Assembly: GCA_031553505.1 (NCBI GenBank)
Contig: JAVBLP010000009.1
Location: 1 to 57,743, forward strand
Length of the DNA stretch: 57,743 nt
Source: JAVBLP01 sp031553505
GTDB taxonomy: Bacteria > Elusimicrobiota > Endomicrobiia > Endomicrobiales > Endomicrobiaceae
Reading direction: 5' to 3'
Shown here in pieces: positions 1-15,000 of this stretch. Every line of letters begins with the position of its first letter. Position 1 is the first letter of the stretch. The translations under genes and the position numbers were made by a program. The notes under the pieces were generated by a model. The model saw nothing but the letters and a program-made list of their open reading frames with translations, did no database searches and had not been told where the DNA came from.

Positions 1-1
1 T

Positions 2-3000
2 ATGATGGACGGATATTTAGCGTTTACAAAAGGAGCCGGGGCGGTTAAAGGAGTGGTATGGAGAGATACAACAAAGACAACAACTCAGTGTATCTTTGCT
101 ACGCCGCAAGCAAGAGAGAATATAAATAAATGGAAAGATGAATATGGTTATTTTACTGTGCCATTTACCAAAAATACGGGTGAGTATTCAATATATAAAT
201 CAAATAAAGCAGGAAAAGCTACAGGAGCAAATAGTTTTGAAGAAGTTAGAGATAAAAACGGAAAAATAGTGACGGATAAAGACGGAAATATAATATACAG
301 GATAAACGGAGTAGAAGGATATATAAGAATATATGGAGATGCCAGCATAGAAGCTGACAAAAAAATACAAGCAGATTTATGGGAAGCGCTAAAAAAGAAA
401 TATGGAGAAGAAAATGTTAGAAAGGTTACGAATGAAAGCGGCGTAACTCTGTATTTCGAAGTGGATCACATGGGATTCACAAGAAAGGTATATTATAATG
501 ATCCGAATTCCGGAGTTGCAAAATTCCCAAGCATTTCAAGTTATGTTGATAATTTTGATCGGCTGTATCAGGTTATGGGTTTTGTGCGCGCAATTAAAGG
601 AACTACCGTAACATATAATACGAAGAGAGCTAAAAATGGCATAACGGTAGAATATCTTGATGTTACCTTGACATACAAAGGCCAGACAATGCATGATGAA
701 GTCTATCCATATGACAAAAACTTTAATTTAGACAGTACTTTAAAAATATTTAATTCATTTAAAGGTTTGATAGATGCCGGATATACAGTTAAGTACAAAA
801 AAGATTCAAAAAATACGCCTTATTTTGAAGTTATCAATAAAGACCGCAGAATGAAATCCATAAACGCGTATCCTTTAGATAAAAACTTCAGTATAGCCAA
901 CATAAAGCGCATTTTTAAAGCATACGGCGAACTTCTTGACGCAGGATATAGTGTTGAGCCAAGAACGGACGGGAATAATAATTTCTATTTTGACATTACA
1001 AAGAGATATAAAGGCCGCTCAATTCCTTCCATGGCGATATATCCTTTTAATAGTTCGGGAAAATATACTTTTGATATTGTCAAAGTAAACCAGCTGTTTA
1101 ATTTCTACGCGGAATTGATAGTAAGAGGCTACAGTGTTGACAGAAATAGAATGTCAGATGCGTCAAATAATGCGCACTTTGTAGTTTCAAGAGACGGCGT
1201 AACACTCACCGAGCCTATATATCCGTTTGATGAAAACGGCGACTTTATATTCAACGATGATCTTGATGAACCGCGTTTCTTCGCGAACCTTGCGGCGAAA
1301 TTTGTGGCTCTCAAGAATAAAACAGGAGTTTATCAGCATGTTGAAGTTAACAAAGCAGACAATGCTGACCTTTTAAAGTTGAGCGAAAAGGTACAGGCTG
1401 TAGTTAAAAATTATCTAAATAGTGCTGACAAAGCGGAAGATGCCGAAACAAGAGAAAGAGACTTGTTAACGCTTCTTTCAAGGCTTGATGTTCAGGTTGA
1501 AAGCGTTAAAGATAAGAAAACCGGTGAAGTTACATATTCCGAAACAAAAATAGTCGGAATAAAAGAGATTACAAAAGAAGAAGCGGCGCAAGGTCTCGGA
1601 ACAGAAGGCGAATATAAGATTACGTATCAAAAAGAGTTTTTTGACAAGAATTATAAAAATGAAACTTTAAGGCAGTCGCTCGGCAAAGAATATTTTGTCG
1701 AGTTTAATGACGGTAAGCCTGAGGCTTGGAAATCTAACTTCTACAATACATGGTATGAGCCTGAACTGCAGGCAAAGATAGACAAGGCGAATGCCGCTGA
1801 TGTCAGCATTGCTGGTCTTTCTTCTTCTGTAAACGGCAGCCTTTTCAGGACATTGGCAGGCGTTTCGGTTGATGATAAAAATAGTTTGAGCGAAGTTTTA
1901 CAGGCAAGCAAGGCTTATTCGGAAAATATTGGCAAAATAATGTCGGCATATAACAATAACCGCCAGTACACATTAACTTACTCGGACGGCAAAACCCGCG
2001 CCGTATTTGAAAATATAAACGGCGTCCAGACTGTTACAGTTCAGTCTTACAGCGATGGTCAGTGGATTGGCACGGAAACGGGAACATTCTCTTACGATTA
2101 CAGCGGCAAAGGCTTCTTCTCTTCCGATATGCTTGATGTCAACCTTATGCCTCTTAAAGACCATGAAGGCAATAATGCTTTCATATCAGTCGCGGTAACT
2201 TTTGAAGATGCCACTAATACCGATACAAAAGACGCGAACGCCCAAAATAAAAACATAATTTCAAGATATGTTGAGGATAACGGCGTAAAAGAAACCGTGC
2301 ATTCTTATGATCTCAATGGTTATGAAAATCTCAAAAAGTTTGGCAGCGTGAAAATTAACCAGATATACGGCCAGTATTATGAAATAAAAAATGAAGAGGC
2401 GAAGGCTTCAGTCGCAAATCATACAGATACAAGCGAAATTTCTCCTGCCGCAATACTTTGGGGCGGGCGTACAGAAATTGAAGATGATAACGGCAATCAA
2501 ACGGTTGTTAATACAAATTCAGCATATGCGTCCACAAGAGACAAAGTAACTAAGGTTTTAGAAAAGGCAAGAGTTGCCTATAACGGCGAACGTACCCAAT
2601 TCTTCGATAATGAGTCTATATCTTTAAGCCACTTTGACGGAATAGTGACAATAAGGGATTCGGAAGAAAGCAACGGTAACATATTTACCGGAGAAAAGCT
2701 TGGCGTTAAAAATAGTGAAAATGCTCCTGTATATTCTTTCCAGAAAGAAGTAAGCAATTACAATATGTACACTTTTGATGAAGTTAAGACAAATGCTAAA
2801 AAAACAAATTCAGTATTGTTCGGCCTTAACAAGCTTGCCGGCAGTTTCCAGGATACGTTAAGATCTCGTTTCTTTGGTTTTAACACACTGCCTGCAACTG
2901 ATGAATATCAGGATTTAAATGCCGAATATGTTGAAACGATAGAAGCATTGCACGCGAAAGTTAAGAGTGAAAATGTAGGGTTTAATTATGAGTTAAGCGA

Positions 3001-6000
3001 TTTGAAATGGGCAAGAACCAGCGTTTTGGATGACAGGGGCGATTATTTATATACAACCTGGGCAGCGTATTCTGCTTATAGCAGCGAACCTGTCATACAG
3101 ATAGACAACAAGGGCTTTATCGACTTCAGTCTGCAGTATAAAGGCGGAGCGTGTGGTTTAAGGTTTGACCTTGATGAAGATGTTGACCAAAACCCGATGA
3201 CCATAGTTTCCGTCGTAGGCGAAGGGACTTTGGTTTTAGACCTTTATAAGAATAACGCCTATGTTGAAGAAAAAGCTCCTGAAGGCTACTTAGTCGGAAG
3301 GCATCATTTAAAAATAATGAACAATGACTTGCTTGAACTTGACCCGGAAACCGGCTGGAAAGACGCATTGGACCTTTTTGCAGACAGCGGCTTGTACACA
3401 GGTTCAAAAAATACGCAGGACTTTATTAAGAGAATCACAGGTTTGAAGTTTAATAACAAAGAAATATTCTCATATGTCACAGAAGAAAAATTTGATTATA
3501 AAGGAACTGATACCGTAAACGGAGTGACAGGCGTTAAAGATGCCGGAAGCGGTGAAATATATACACAGGGAGAACTTGCTTTTAGGGCTATGCCGGCGCA
3601 CACGGAGGCTTACAGAAAAAATAAATCCGGCGATATATTCCAAAATGAAAGCTATCTTACGAAAGTTGACTGGTCCGGCAGGCATATTTACTTTAGTATT
3701 GCTGAGAAATCCGAGAATAAAGACGGTACAGAAGTAACCATGAGAAGCTATGACAGAGTTATAGATTTTGACGGTATAGCCATCGCCGAAATGGAATATG
3801 AGCTTAATAACGGTATAAAAGAATATATTTCAGGCGGCTTTGTTGGCGACCGCGATAAATACGGCATTCCCAAAGAATCCGTTTCTTTTAAAGTTGTAAC
3901 TGTTAATGATGAAAGCGGCGAACAGAAACAAATGCTTATGCCGTATGAGGTTTCCGAATATTCCGGCAGAGAAATTACAGGAATAATGCCTAACGGCGCG
4001 GTAGAAGGAAACTTCCCGTTATTTGGCTACACTGTCAGAAGTATAGAGGGAACACAGTATACGGTTGATTTTGACGCTTCAGATTTCCTTTCCGCGCGCA
4101 GTGATTTTTATAATACTAAAATAGACTCCTACGGAAAAGAAACGGCATCTATTAACAGCGGATTCAGAAGTTATATTAAAGGAAATACCACTGCTACGAC
4201 AAAAGTTTATAACTCCGGTCTTGGCGAAATATTGATAATTTTATCGAGATTACCGGTGGATAAAAATAATGAAATTTCGGGAGACCCGTTCTTTATACAG
4301 TTCAGTTTATATAAAGATGAGGATATCTATGCTATCGACAGAATGTTTATACAGAAAACACCTAGCGAAACCGTAACATACGCCTATGACCCTGCGAAAG
4401 GCATGGATATAAGAAATTACGTTGATGAAAGTTTGGACGATAAGTACAGCAATGCGCCTATGCGTTCTGGAGATGTAATGATATTTGCTACCGGTACCGA
4501 TAAAGGCGGTATTATGTACCATCTTACGACCGATGAGTATAATACGCTTAAAACATATAATAAAACACTTACGGAAGGCGTGGAAGAAAAGCAGGGATTG
4601 AAATATCTTGCCTACCACGGTAACGGTAATGTAATGTTTGAAGTTTATGATTATATCATCAATAAATTTGCAACCGGATTATTTGGTACTGTGTCTTCCG
4701 ATAAATACTATGAGATTGTTGTTTACGGAGACGCAAATAAAGCAAAATACGGCTTTTTAATCGAGAAAGAAAAGCTTGATAAGATAAATGAAATTGCTGA
4801 CCCTGAAGCGAAATCCGCTGCGATGGAATCTTTCGTACAGGAAATTGAGGCAACTACCGAATACCTGAATAACATACCGACAGGTTTGGGTAATGATCCA
4901 AATGATTTTATAGCGCAAAACATAGCCGCGATAAAAGAAAAAGGCATTAAGATAAGCAAAGTGTATTCGCATACCAACTATTCTGAGAACGGTAATGTAA
5001 ACCACTACTACTATGAATATGATCCGTTGAATGCGAATGTTGATATGACAGATGTCGATCTTGCAAGCTGGACGCCTAATGTAGGCACTGACGGCAAGAT
5101 GTTTATGCATCAGTATGTGTATGATAACACCGGCAAGTACGTAACAAAGACAAGAGCAAGCGTATTTGGCGATATGGGAAGCGAAATTGCCAATAATGTC
5201 AAAAACTACTGGCCTGTCATAGTTACATTTGTAACAGTAACGCTTGTAGGCAGCATTATGAAGCTGTTTGAAAAGAAAAAGAAGCCGGAAGTTAAAAAGC
5301 GCGGGACAGGTTCCGGAACAGTGCCGCCTGAAATGAAGGAAGGTACAGGCGTTGCTTTTTCAGAAGCGCAGAGAGGAACAGAAGTACAAGAAACCCGCGC
5401 ACAGGAAATAACATACGACTTGGAAGGTATTTTAGCCAAAAAGACAGTAGCGCAAAAGATAGGTTTTGTATTAAAAATGGCAGCCTTGGGATCGCTTACT
5501 GCCGGCATGTATTTCTTCTCGCCTGTTTTTGGCGGAATTTCTACGGTTTTAGTTTTCTTCCCAGTAATAGTAGCGGGATTGATGATAGTTTATGAAGCGG
5601 CAGTCGTAATATCCAGAAACAAATATATAAGCAGATTAGATAAAGCCAAAAATCCTATTAACAGGCTTGGACAGATAGTTAAAGAATTAAACGACAAGCT
5701 TGTAGAAAGCGAAACCGGCGCTAAACCTGCGGAAAAAGCCGTTGAAGTTGCGGCAGTTGAAGCTGCATCTCCAAGAAATACGGTTAATGAAGTTAACAGC
5801 TATCTTGCAGGTCAGAATGTATCTAAAGCGGGACTTGACGCATTACAGGCAAAACTTCACGAAAACTATGCGGCAGTGACCAAATCTGACATGGGTTTTG
5901 CTGAAAAATACGCTCTTCACAAAGAATTATTACAGGCCGCTAAAAACGTGATTGAAAGAAGAATGTCTATCGTTTGGGGATTGGGTGAAAACTTGAAGGG

Positions 6001-9000
6001 CGATAACAGCCTTAAACTCGGCAGCGTTAAGAGAATGCGTGACGCTATGAAACAGGCTGAAGGTTCAATTGTAAATTACCTGGAAACAGGCATAGCGGCT
6101 GATAAAAACGGTTTGTTTGGCGAATACGAAAGATATAAAGCTGAAGTTCTTGGCGACAGGTCTTTGGCAACATATTCTATAGATGACTATATATTGTATT
6201 TCTATATTTATGAAAGGTTCCAAAATGAAAGAAACCACATGCCATACGCAAGGCACGCATTGCAGGATCTTGCAGAAAAAATGACAAACGGAGAAATCGC
6301 AGATAAAACAAGCACTGATGTAGGATTGATGATTGATAACAGGGTGTCTAAAATAATCTGGTATCTTACGAACGGCGTTTCTGTAGGCGAAAGGAAGGCA
6401 CAACTGCTTGCAATCGCTAATGAAATTGCAAAAAACAATGGAATTGCACTTATAAAAGAAGATAGTGAAATAAAAGGTTTGCTTGCAGCGGTAAAAAAAT
6501 CAAATAAAGCTTCAAAAGAAGATATATCTGCGCTTGAATTAATAGTCAAAGAATATCCTGAATTGAATAACCTTGCCGTAATGAAAGCCAGCGCAAGCCC
6601 GTTGATGCCTATAATGTTTGACGCATTATTCAGGACTAAAAAATGGGTGGAAAAATACCAGAGTAATACTACTGACACCGGAATTACTCCGGAGCTTACC
6701 CCGTACCAGACATATGTTACCATGCCGGATAATGATGACCGTTCCAATTTCATGAAAGCGCTTGACCTTTTCAGTATTTTTAAATTCTGGAAAAACAAAA
6801 GAATGCTTATGGTTAATATGCGCGCTTCCGTAGCATTTAATATGCTTAATGTGTTTGTACCTCTCGGCGCTTCTGTCGCTTTCTTGTTAAGCCCTGCCCT
6901 TGGGGCCGCAGTTGCTGTAACCGGCATAGCGATTGCCACGACGTGGTTTAAAGTGATTGCGCCCAAGATGTTTAGCGGTATACAGAGACAGTCTTATACG
7001 CGGTATTTCGGCGAACCTGTTGAAACGAGAGCCGGAAAGACAATTAAGACTTCGCAAAATGTAAGGGAACAGTATGATAAAACTTTAAGGCTTTTGAAAG
7101 TAGGTTTAACAAACTCAGTCGTTATGATTTTCTTCATGAACGTTTTTGTGGCGGCTTTGAAATGGGTTGTGGCAAACGCCGGCATGATCTATACGGTACC
7201 TTTAGCAGGCCTTACAAATCCTTTGACATTTTTAGCGCTCGGCATTGTGGTTTTTGCGATCGTGAAAAATGTAAGGGCTAATATTGTTGAAAATAAAATG
7301 TTTGGAAAAGGAAAGACTGAGCTCGGGAAGAGGATGGATATTTTAAAGAAAAAAGCCAAGGCAGGCAAAGCTTCAGCCCAAGAAAAGGCAGAATTAAGCA
7401 AGCTGAGCTGGCAGTCAACTGTCAGATCATTGATTATATCGACGTTTACGGTCGCCGCGGGCGTGTCATTAATCTGGCTTGCTCTTGCCAATTTCGGAAC
7501 TATAACTGTAACTGTGGCTTTTATAGGCATTGTAATGCCTTTAGTAATTAAACTTCCCAAACTCAGCGCTTTTTCAGTATGGAAAATATATGAGTATTTT
7601 GAAGCTAAAAAACAGTTTACAAGAAGCGGTTTGATGCAAACCGGCAAAACCTGGAAAGAGATACGCGCTGCTTTGAAATCAGGAGAATTATATGAAACAT
7701 ATAAAAAATCTTCTATGGCGAAAAAGCTTTTAAACTCTTTTGCAGGAAAAGGAAAAACAAAGGATGAAATTGAAAAAGCTTTGAGTGAAAATTTTGAAAA
7801 GGCTTATAATGACGGCACATTCTTTGACTGGTATAACGAAGTCGTTAAAGCCGAAAAGACTGATAATCAGCAGGGCACAGAAAACATTGCAGACCTTAAG
7901 TTTGTAGGCATTGATATGGAGCTTTTCAGGCTGTATAAGAAGAATACCGTTCCTAAAGCAGTTACAGATATGCTTGCCAACAGAGGCTATACACCATCGC
8001 AGATAAATTCAATCCTTTTATACCGTTTTGCTGAAGGGTATAACGATATAATAAGAGATATGTGGACCGATGCGCACATTAGTGAAGCGGAAAGGGACAA
8101 CTATCTATTTAAATATCAAGAAAACGGAGTTACAAAATATCCCGGAGGAACTGCTACAAAATCAGGGATTGGCAACCTTTTAGATTTAGACAGAATGGTG
8201 AAAATTGCCGAAAGCCCGTCATTTGTATTTCCAAATTTTACTGTTAAGCCTTATACTCAAAAAGCGCAGGAAAGATTCTTTGAAATATTGAAAAAAGCCA
8301 GAAGCGTAAGAGAGTACGATGTCGCAAGCTTTGATGAACAACTACCCATGGCTGTAAGAATGCCCGCGTTTAACGAATCCGTATTAAATGACTTAGATAA
8401 TGAAGTTATGCCTTCAGAAAAGCTTAATAACGATAAACTTTCTCCTGACGGAAGCAGGCTTAATACTACTTTGGCTTCTACGTATGTTGACGAATTGAGA
8501 ATATTGATAGAAAGGCTGGACCATAAGAAAGATGATTCAACAAGGTTTGGATATACAATATTCGGCGATGAGTTTAAACTCGGCTACGATGACAGAAGGG
8601 CTTTGGACGCAATAAAAGCAATTTTTACCAATGGCGATTACAGAAGCGGCGAAATAATACAGGGAAAGATGATTAAACTTCTTGACGGTACTAATCTGCC
8701 TGATTCTGCCGTTAAGGATGAAATTCTTTTCTGGTTTGCCAACAGAATGCAGCCCTTGGGCAGGACATTCCTCGGTACGGCAAAACTCGTGCTGCCACAG
8801 ATGAGAGCTGCCAGAATGCTCCATCCGGAATGGTCTGAAGAAAGAGTAAGAAAAGCGGTTTTGGAAAGATTTTCGATAGTTTCCGGGTATCAGGGCTTCT
8901 GGGATTTTTACTCCAAAAATCCTAATGACCCTAGGGTTCAGGGGCTTTTGAAGCTGATCAAAGTCTTTGATAAAGAAGGCTACGGAGATTTCTTCGTGAT

Positions 9001-12000
9001 TCCCGTTATGAGAAATAATATGAAGTTTAATAAAGGTGCTGTTGAACTCCTGAAACTGAAGAAACAAAAAGGCATAGCTACGGCATATGAACTTGCCCTG
9101 CTTGAAAAAATCTCATCAGTTAATCTTAGGGGGTTAGAGTATAAAGATTATGTCGCACTTTTAAATAAGAGTAACCGTACGAATTTTGAAGAAGCAGTAA
9201 TAAAGGATATAAATTCTACGCTTGCAAACGAGAAAAAAGAGTATATAAAACTTACAACAAAAGAAGAATGGGAATTGTCTCCAGATCAAATTAAAACAAA
9301 AGAGGCATGGTTAAAAGTTTGGAATAAGGAGGGCAAAGATATTAATCAGGCTGAAGCCGAATTTATTTTTAATAACTTTGTCTATGTTGCCCACAGCGGA
9401 ACTTCTTTGGCTATGGAAAGCGTTAATGAGAATGAGTACAACAGACTTTTGAGTCAAAAAACATTCAAAATAAATGATAACAGTCTGCCAAAGGAAAAGT
9501 ATTTGACAGAGCCCGAAGAATTAAGGCTGAAAAATATAAAACTTGAGCTTGAAAGGGAAAAAGCAAAGTATATCAGGCTTGTGACAGCTAAAGAAGGCAC
9601 GTTAACGGCTAATGAAATTAAATTGAGAGACGAATGGGAAAAGGTATGGGATAAAGACACTGTTCATGTTGAGAAAAAAGAAGAATCAGCGTTTATTTTC
9701 AATAATCTGCCAGGTAAAACAATGTCGGTGTTTAAACTTGATGAACTCAATACTAAAATGATGCCGGATGTGGCAGGCGTTTTTGTAGGGCCGTTCGGCA
9801 AAGTGGAACATTTAAGTTTCTTAAACGCTTTTATCCCTCAGGAAACGAGTGTTACTACTGAAACCGAAGAAGTTAAGATGGTAAACGGGAAAAGAGTTAT
9901 AACTAAAAAAGACAAAGTAGTTACGCAGCCTATGCTTGTACTGCCGCAGGACATGAATATGGGCCTTTATATGGAACAGGCCCAGGATATTGGTTACGCG
10001 CAAAGCGCGTTTACAAGAGTGCTTGGACTTATGCAGATTTCATTTGGCGAAATAATAGACACAAAGAGTTTCCCTTCCGCTGTTGCAGCGGGTATGGCGC
10101 ACGCGGACAGGACATTCAATTATGTTACTATGCTTGCGATGTTAGGCAGGGGTTTTTACGGGCACGGAGGCATATTTAAAGCGACTGTTACCCATACCGT
10201 TGGCGACCAGGCATTAATGGTTTCCGAAGACCTTATGGGTTTCCTTATGCAGATGATAAGAAATTATTTCGATAACCCGGCTGCATTGGCAAAAGAGATA
10301 GAAGCTTTAAGAAAATCAGATGCAAAACTTACCGGTAATACAAAAGAGTTTTTAAAGAACTTCTTCAGCGAGGAAGAGATAAGCCAGACCGGCAAAGTAT
10401 TTGGAGATGCCTCAACGGAAGCTGTTATGGCGCAGATAGGCACAATGCTTGCGAATATGCTTTCTTCAATAGACCCGGAAATAGACGGCGAAGCGATTAT
10501 GCGCAAAATGAAAGAAAGTCCTAAAGAACGCGATGAGTTTATTAATGAGTTAGATAAGTTATTCAAAGCTGTTAAAGAACAGGAAACGAGCATTGTTGAA
10601 TCGGCAACTTCTATGCATGCGGCGAATGTGGATGTCATAAAGTTGAGGGAAGTGGGCTTTACGCAGGCAGTCGCGATGTTTAAAAAATTCTCTTCGGGTG
10701 CCGGGCAGGCATTCCTTAGCGCCCAATTTGCTGAAATTGTAAAGAACACAAGCTTTGTCGACCAGGCGGTTCTTTCTCTCTCCGGAATGGGTTTTTATGA
10801 AAAAGACATAGATTCTACCAGAATTGTTAAATATACGACTTATGTCATTGTCTTTTTAGGCATAAGCTTGTACGCGGCAGCTCCCGCGATAGGCGTGCTG
10901 CTTGGCATATTCGGTTTGGTGATGTCGCAGATGTCATCAATTACCGGTTTCTTAAAGATAAACAGAAGCTATGGGGAAAACGTCTTCACAGGTATAAAAT
11001 TCCTGTTGGCGCACGCTCCGTATCATATGTCTAATATGTATATTCACGCTTCAGGTTTTGCTGCCGGTATTGCCAAAGCCTCATATTTGGCTTCAGGCAG
11101 AACAGCGCAATTTAAATATGTGAATATTTTTGCATCAAAAGGCGATGCCGGTAAAGAAGGGCTCTACGCTAACCTTCAGGATTCGCATATTGAGCCCAAT
11201 ATAAGGACTGCGGCTATCGCTATGGTCGGTTTGTACCTTATACAGAGCGTCACATTGCTTATGTCCGCTGTGTATATGATAATACCTCTTGCGGTTTTAG
11301 GCGCGGTATTGCTTTATAATTCAGGCGGCTCGGTTTTCAGCGCAGACACGCGTATGGTATTTAGAAACTATAAACAGGATATGTCAGAATGGCTTAATGT
11401 TTTAAAACAAGGCGGCGTAATATATAAAGATGGTGCGAATGATACAGAGCCTGCAAACGTATTGATTTCAGGATTCTTCTTATACACATACGCTTTTATA
11501 GCAAATATAATTGGATTCCTCTTTGCAAAGAAAACCAATACCGGGCAGAAAATTTTAGCCGGCGTTGCTGCTACGGCCCTTATAGGAGTAGGCGCGTTTG
11601 TTGTTGCCACTACTGCAGGGCTGTCTTTATCATTGCCCGTTATTGCTATTGCCGCGGGAATAGGCATGCTTATAGGCGTAATAAAGATAATAGTTGACAG
11701 CAGGTCAGGCGTTAAGTCTGAAAGTTCGGCTGCCAGAAAGATATTCGGGGTATTTGTGTCCGGAATTATATTTGGAACAATAACCGCTTTTGCGACTGGC
11801 GTTGTTTTCGGGCTTGTGACGGGCGCGCCTATAGCGATACTGCTTATAGCAGTGGGCGCTTTGGCATTGTTCTTCGGCACAAGAGGCGGAATGACATACC
11901 CTTACGGCGAAACACAAGGCAAAATTAACGGTCTGCTGTACCAAATTTACGGAAAACCTGCTGATCTAAACGCGTTTATCAATAAAATACAGAAACTTGA

Positions 12001-15000
12001 TAAAAAAGTATTAAGGAATATAGCATCAGTGGATATAGATACATTCGCGGGTATATTTAATGAAGCTATAGAAGTTGATATGAACGTTGAAGACTTTCCT
12101 GTCAAAGTATTTGCTGCCCCGGTTAGCGAAGTTGCTGAAGCCGCATATTATTTAAGACAGCATTCTGCCAGCCCGCAGGCAAAAGTGAAACTTTCCGATG
12201 TTATGGTTTGCATTGAAGAACTTGCCGTAATTAAAATATTGGGTGGTTGTGGAATTGGCGTGGATGATGTAAAAGCAGATGAGGTTAAAAACTTAATGTC
12301 GCTTACCAGCTCTTCAAAAAAAGATATTGAGGATATTCTTGAAGATTACAAGAATACTCATAAAATAAGCGGTAAGGTAAAATTTGCTGATATAAGAAGC
12401 GAATTAGAGAAGTCTGTAACAAGCCAAACTCCAGAAAATGTCAATAAAATAATAAATGACACTATTAAAAATGAAAATGATGTAAGCAAGAATTTCAGAA
12501 AAGCCGTATTTTTCGGCTTCGGCAGCGTTATAGTTTCTATCGCGGGCGGCTTTGCCGCGGCGGCATTGTTTGGCACTTCCGCATGGCTTGTTGCTCCGGC
12601 GCTTCTTGTTACATTGCTTGCGGCGTTTGTCGCAAATGTGCGTACCGGTTCAATGGCAAGCACTTTCAGCACATTCCTAAAAGTCGGCATACCGGCCGCG
12701 GCAATCGTTGCCGCCATATTAATAGGCGGTATAAATGTAATTGTGCTTGCGGGCGTCGCGGCAGGCATTGCGGCGTTCTCCGGTATTGTTTGGGTTATTT
12801 CCAAGATTGCCGCGTCAGGAAAAACGGAAGATAAAGCGTTTAGAACATTAAAGGTATCCAAAAAAGCTTTGTCGCGCGCGCAACTGGATAAAGTGATTGC
12901 CAAGTTTGCCGAAGCAAAAGTCGAAGAGAATAAGAAAGGCGATTTTATAGTGACCTTTAAGAAAGTTGACAATAAAGAGTTGAGAAAAGCCGTTAAATCC
13001 GCAAGTAAAAATAAAGACACCAAACTTCCTGTGGATACTCAGCTTTTTGCAGGGGTCAATACCGAGTTTGATATCAGCATCCCTTCGAATAAAATGGCTT
13101 TTGTGCAGGCAGAAATCAGAGAATTGCAGGCTGCATACCCAAGAACTAAAGTAAGAATGAACGGCAATAATATACATATCGCGCTTAACGAAACTGATGC
13201 TTCTGCGGAAAACGCACAAAATATGGTTAAGGGCATAGAAGCTAAATCGGAATTGCTTAGCAACGGCATTGATGCCGGAGACATTTCGCAGCAGCTTGTA
13301 AACCTCGGAAAAGGCGTAATCGCGCATAGAATTGCGGCCTTGAAAGCTTATAACCGCGATATTAACGCCGATACAATATTCAATTTCAGAAGCAATGTTC
13401 TGTGGTATTCGTTCAAAAAATCAATTGACGCTTTGAAAGCCGCAATAATTCCTTTCGCCTCGCTTACAAGAAGGGCGTGCGGAGTATTTGACTTAAGAGC
13501 TGAAAATGATTTTACTGAAACAAAAGAATCAGGCAGGCAGGCTGTTGAAATAGTAATAAATAACATGTCAGAAATCTCAAGAGCGCAGGAGCTCGCGGAA
13601 ATGTACGCAAATAAAGGCTTCCTGCCGGTTATCGTGAGACAGTCTCCTAACAAAATGTCATACGACGGCAATGAGTTCCGCTTAAATGTAAATACAAAAG
13701 TTGCGTATAAAGAGAATGCTGTTGTTTTCCATGAAAACTATGTGCGTGAATTATCGTTTACGGGCAAATACGGAAACATGTATACGGTGCCTCTTGTTTC
13801 CATGCGCGCAAAACACTCCGACAAGATTAATCCTGATGACGCGGCAGGCGTATTCGGCGCCGCGGCGGTTAATTTTGCGGATGAAATAAATGAAAATAAC
13901 ATACAGCGCAGAAGGCTCGGGCTTGCCGGCGTTTCCATGGTTGTCATGGTAGGCGATATGAAAGATAAAAAATACGCAAACTTCATAGACAAGGAAGATT
14001 TAAGAGGCAAGGTGTATATAACCGATGACTCTTCAATTAAAGACGCGTCTTCATTGGATGCTTCAATATACGCAATGGAAGAAGAGATGCTTTATAAAGA
14101 TGAAAAACTTGCAAAAGTGTATGTCGGCGCCAATGTGTCTGGAATGGAAAATTCTGACAAGATAATGAAACACATACTTTCCAAAAAATCGGCAGATTCT
14201 AAAGAAGACACAACCGTGCTTCTCAGGGCAGGCAAAAACATTAAGTTTGTAAACGGCGAAGTTGTGGTAGCGCAGCCGCTTATGGACAGCCTGATGTCAG
14301 CGCATATAGAAGATATGAAAGTGTCGGTTGTAGTAAGCGCGGATGACAAAAACTTCGCGGAAATAGCGAAGGGGCTTTTCACAAAAGGCTTTGACGGCAT
14401 AAGCATAGATACCGACGCAAATATGAGCGATGCGGCTATAAACTCAGCAATGAAAGCCCTTAGCGATATATCTAATGACAGCAGCAGACAGTGTAATGCC
14501 GCTGATAACACGGTGCAGTACGCGAATCGGGATATAGAACTTATAGTAAGCGCAAAAGCCGCGGAGTATAAGATGCTTGCCGTACCGCAGACTAAAAACG
14601 GCGATAAGTTTACCATAGACGCTTCTAAATCTGAAGGTTTGGCAACCCAGAAAGGCTATGAAAGGGCAATAAGGGCAGCAGGCAAAGACATAGATTTGGG
14701 ATACAGAAATAAAAATGACATTGCCAAACTTAAAACTGTTGCGGCTGGAAACGTTTCCAGAGAAACATTTGTCAATATGGTTAACAGTTTGGAAACCCCG
14801 GTTCTTAAGATACATTTACAGAAAATTCTTGCCAATACAAGCGATCAATTTGCTATAGATGAGGCTAAAGCGTTTGCTGTAGGCGTGTACGAACTCAGCG
14901 TTTTGGCGTTCTACGCGGACAATACCGGGCTGTCTCTGGAATTGTACAGAAGCCAGCCTCTTACGGATCAGGCGGCTCTGCGCAAAATGCTTTCAGTATT

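Noticed and set aside
6208..6966. 252-aa minus-strand reading frame inside the giant gene
   Set aside because: It is antisense to continuous coding sequence, has no ribosome site and its composition mirrors the plus-strand membrane helices. The same applies to other minus-strand frames within 2-15340.
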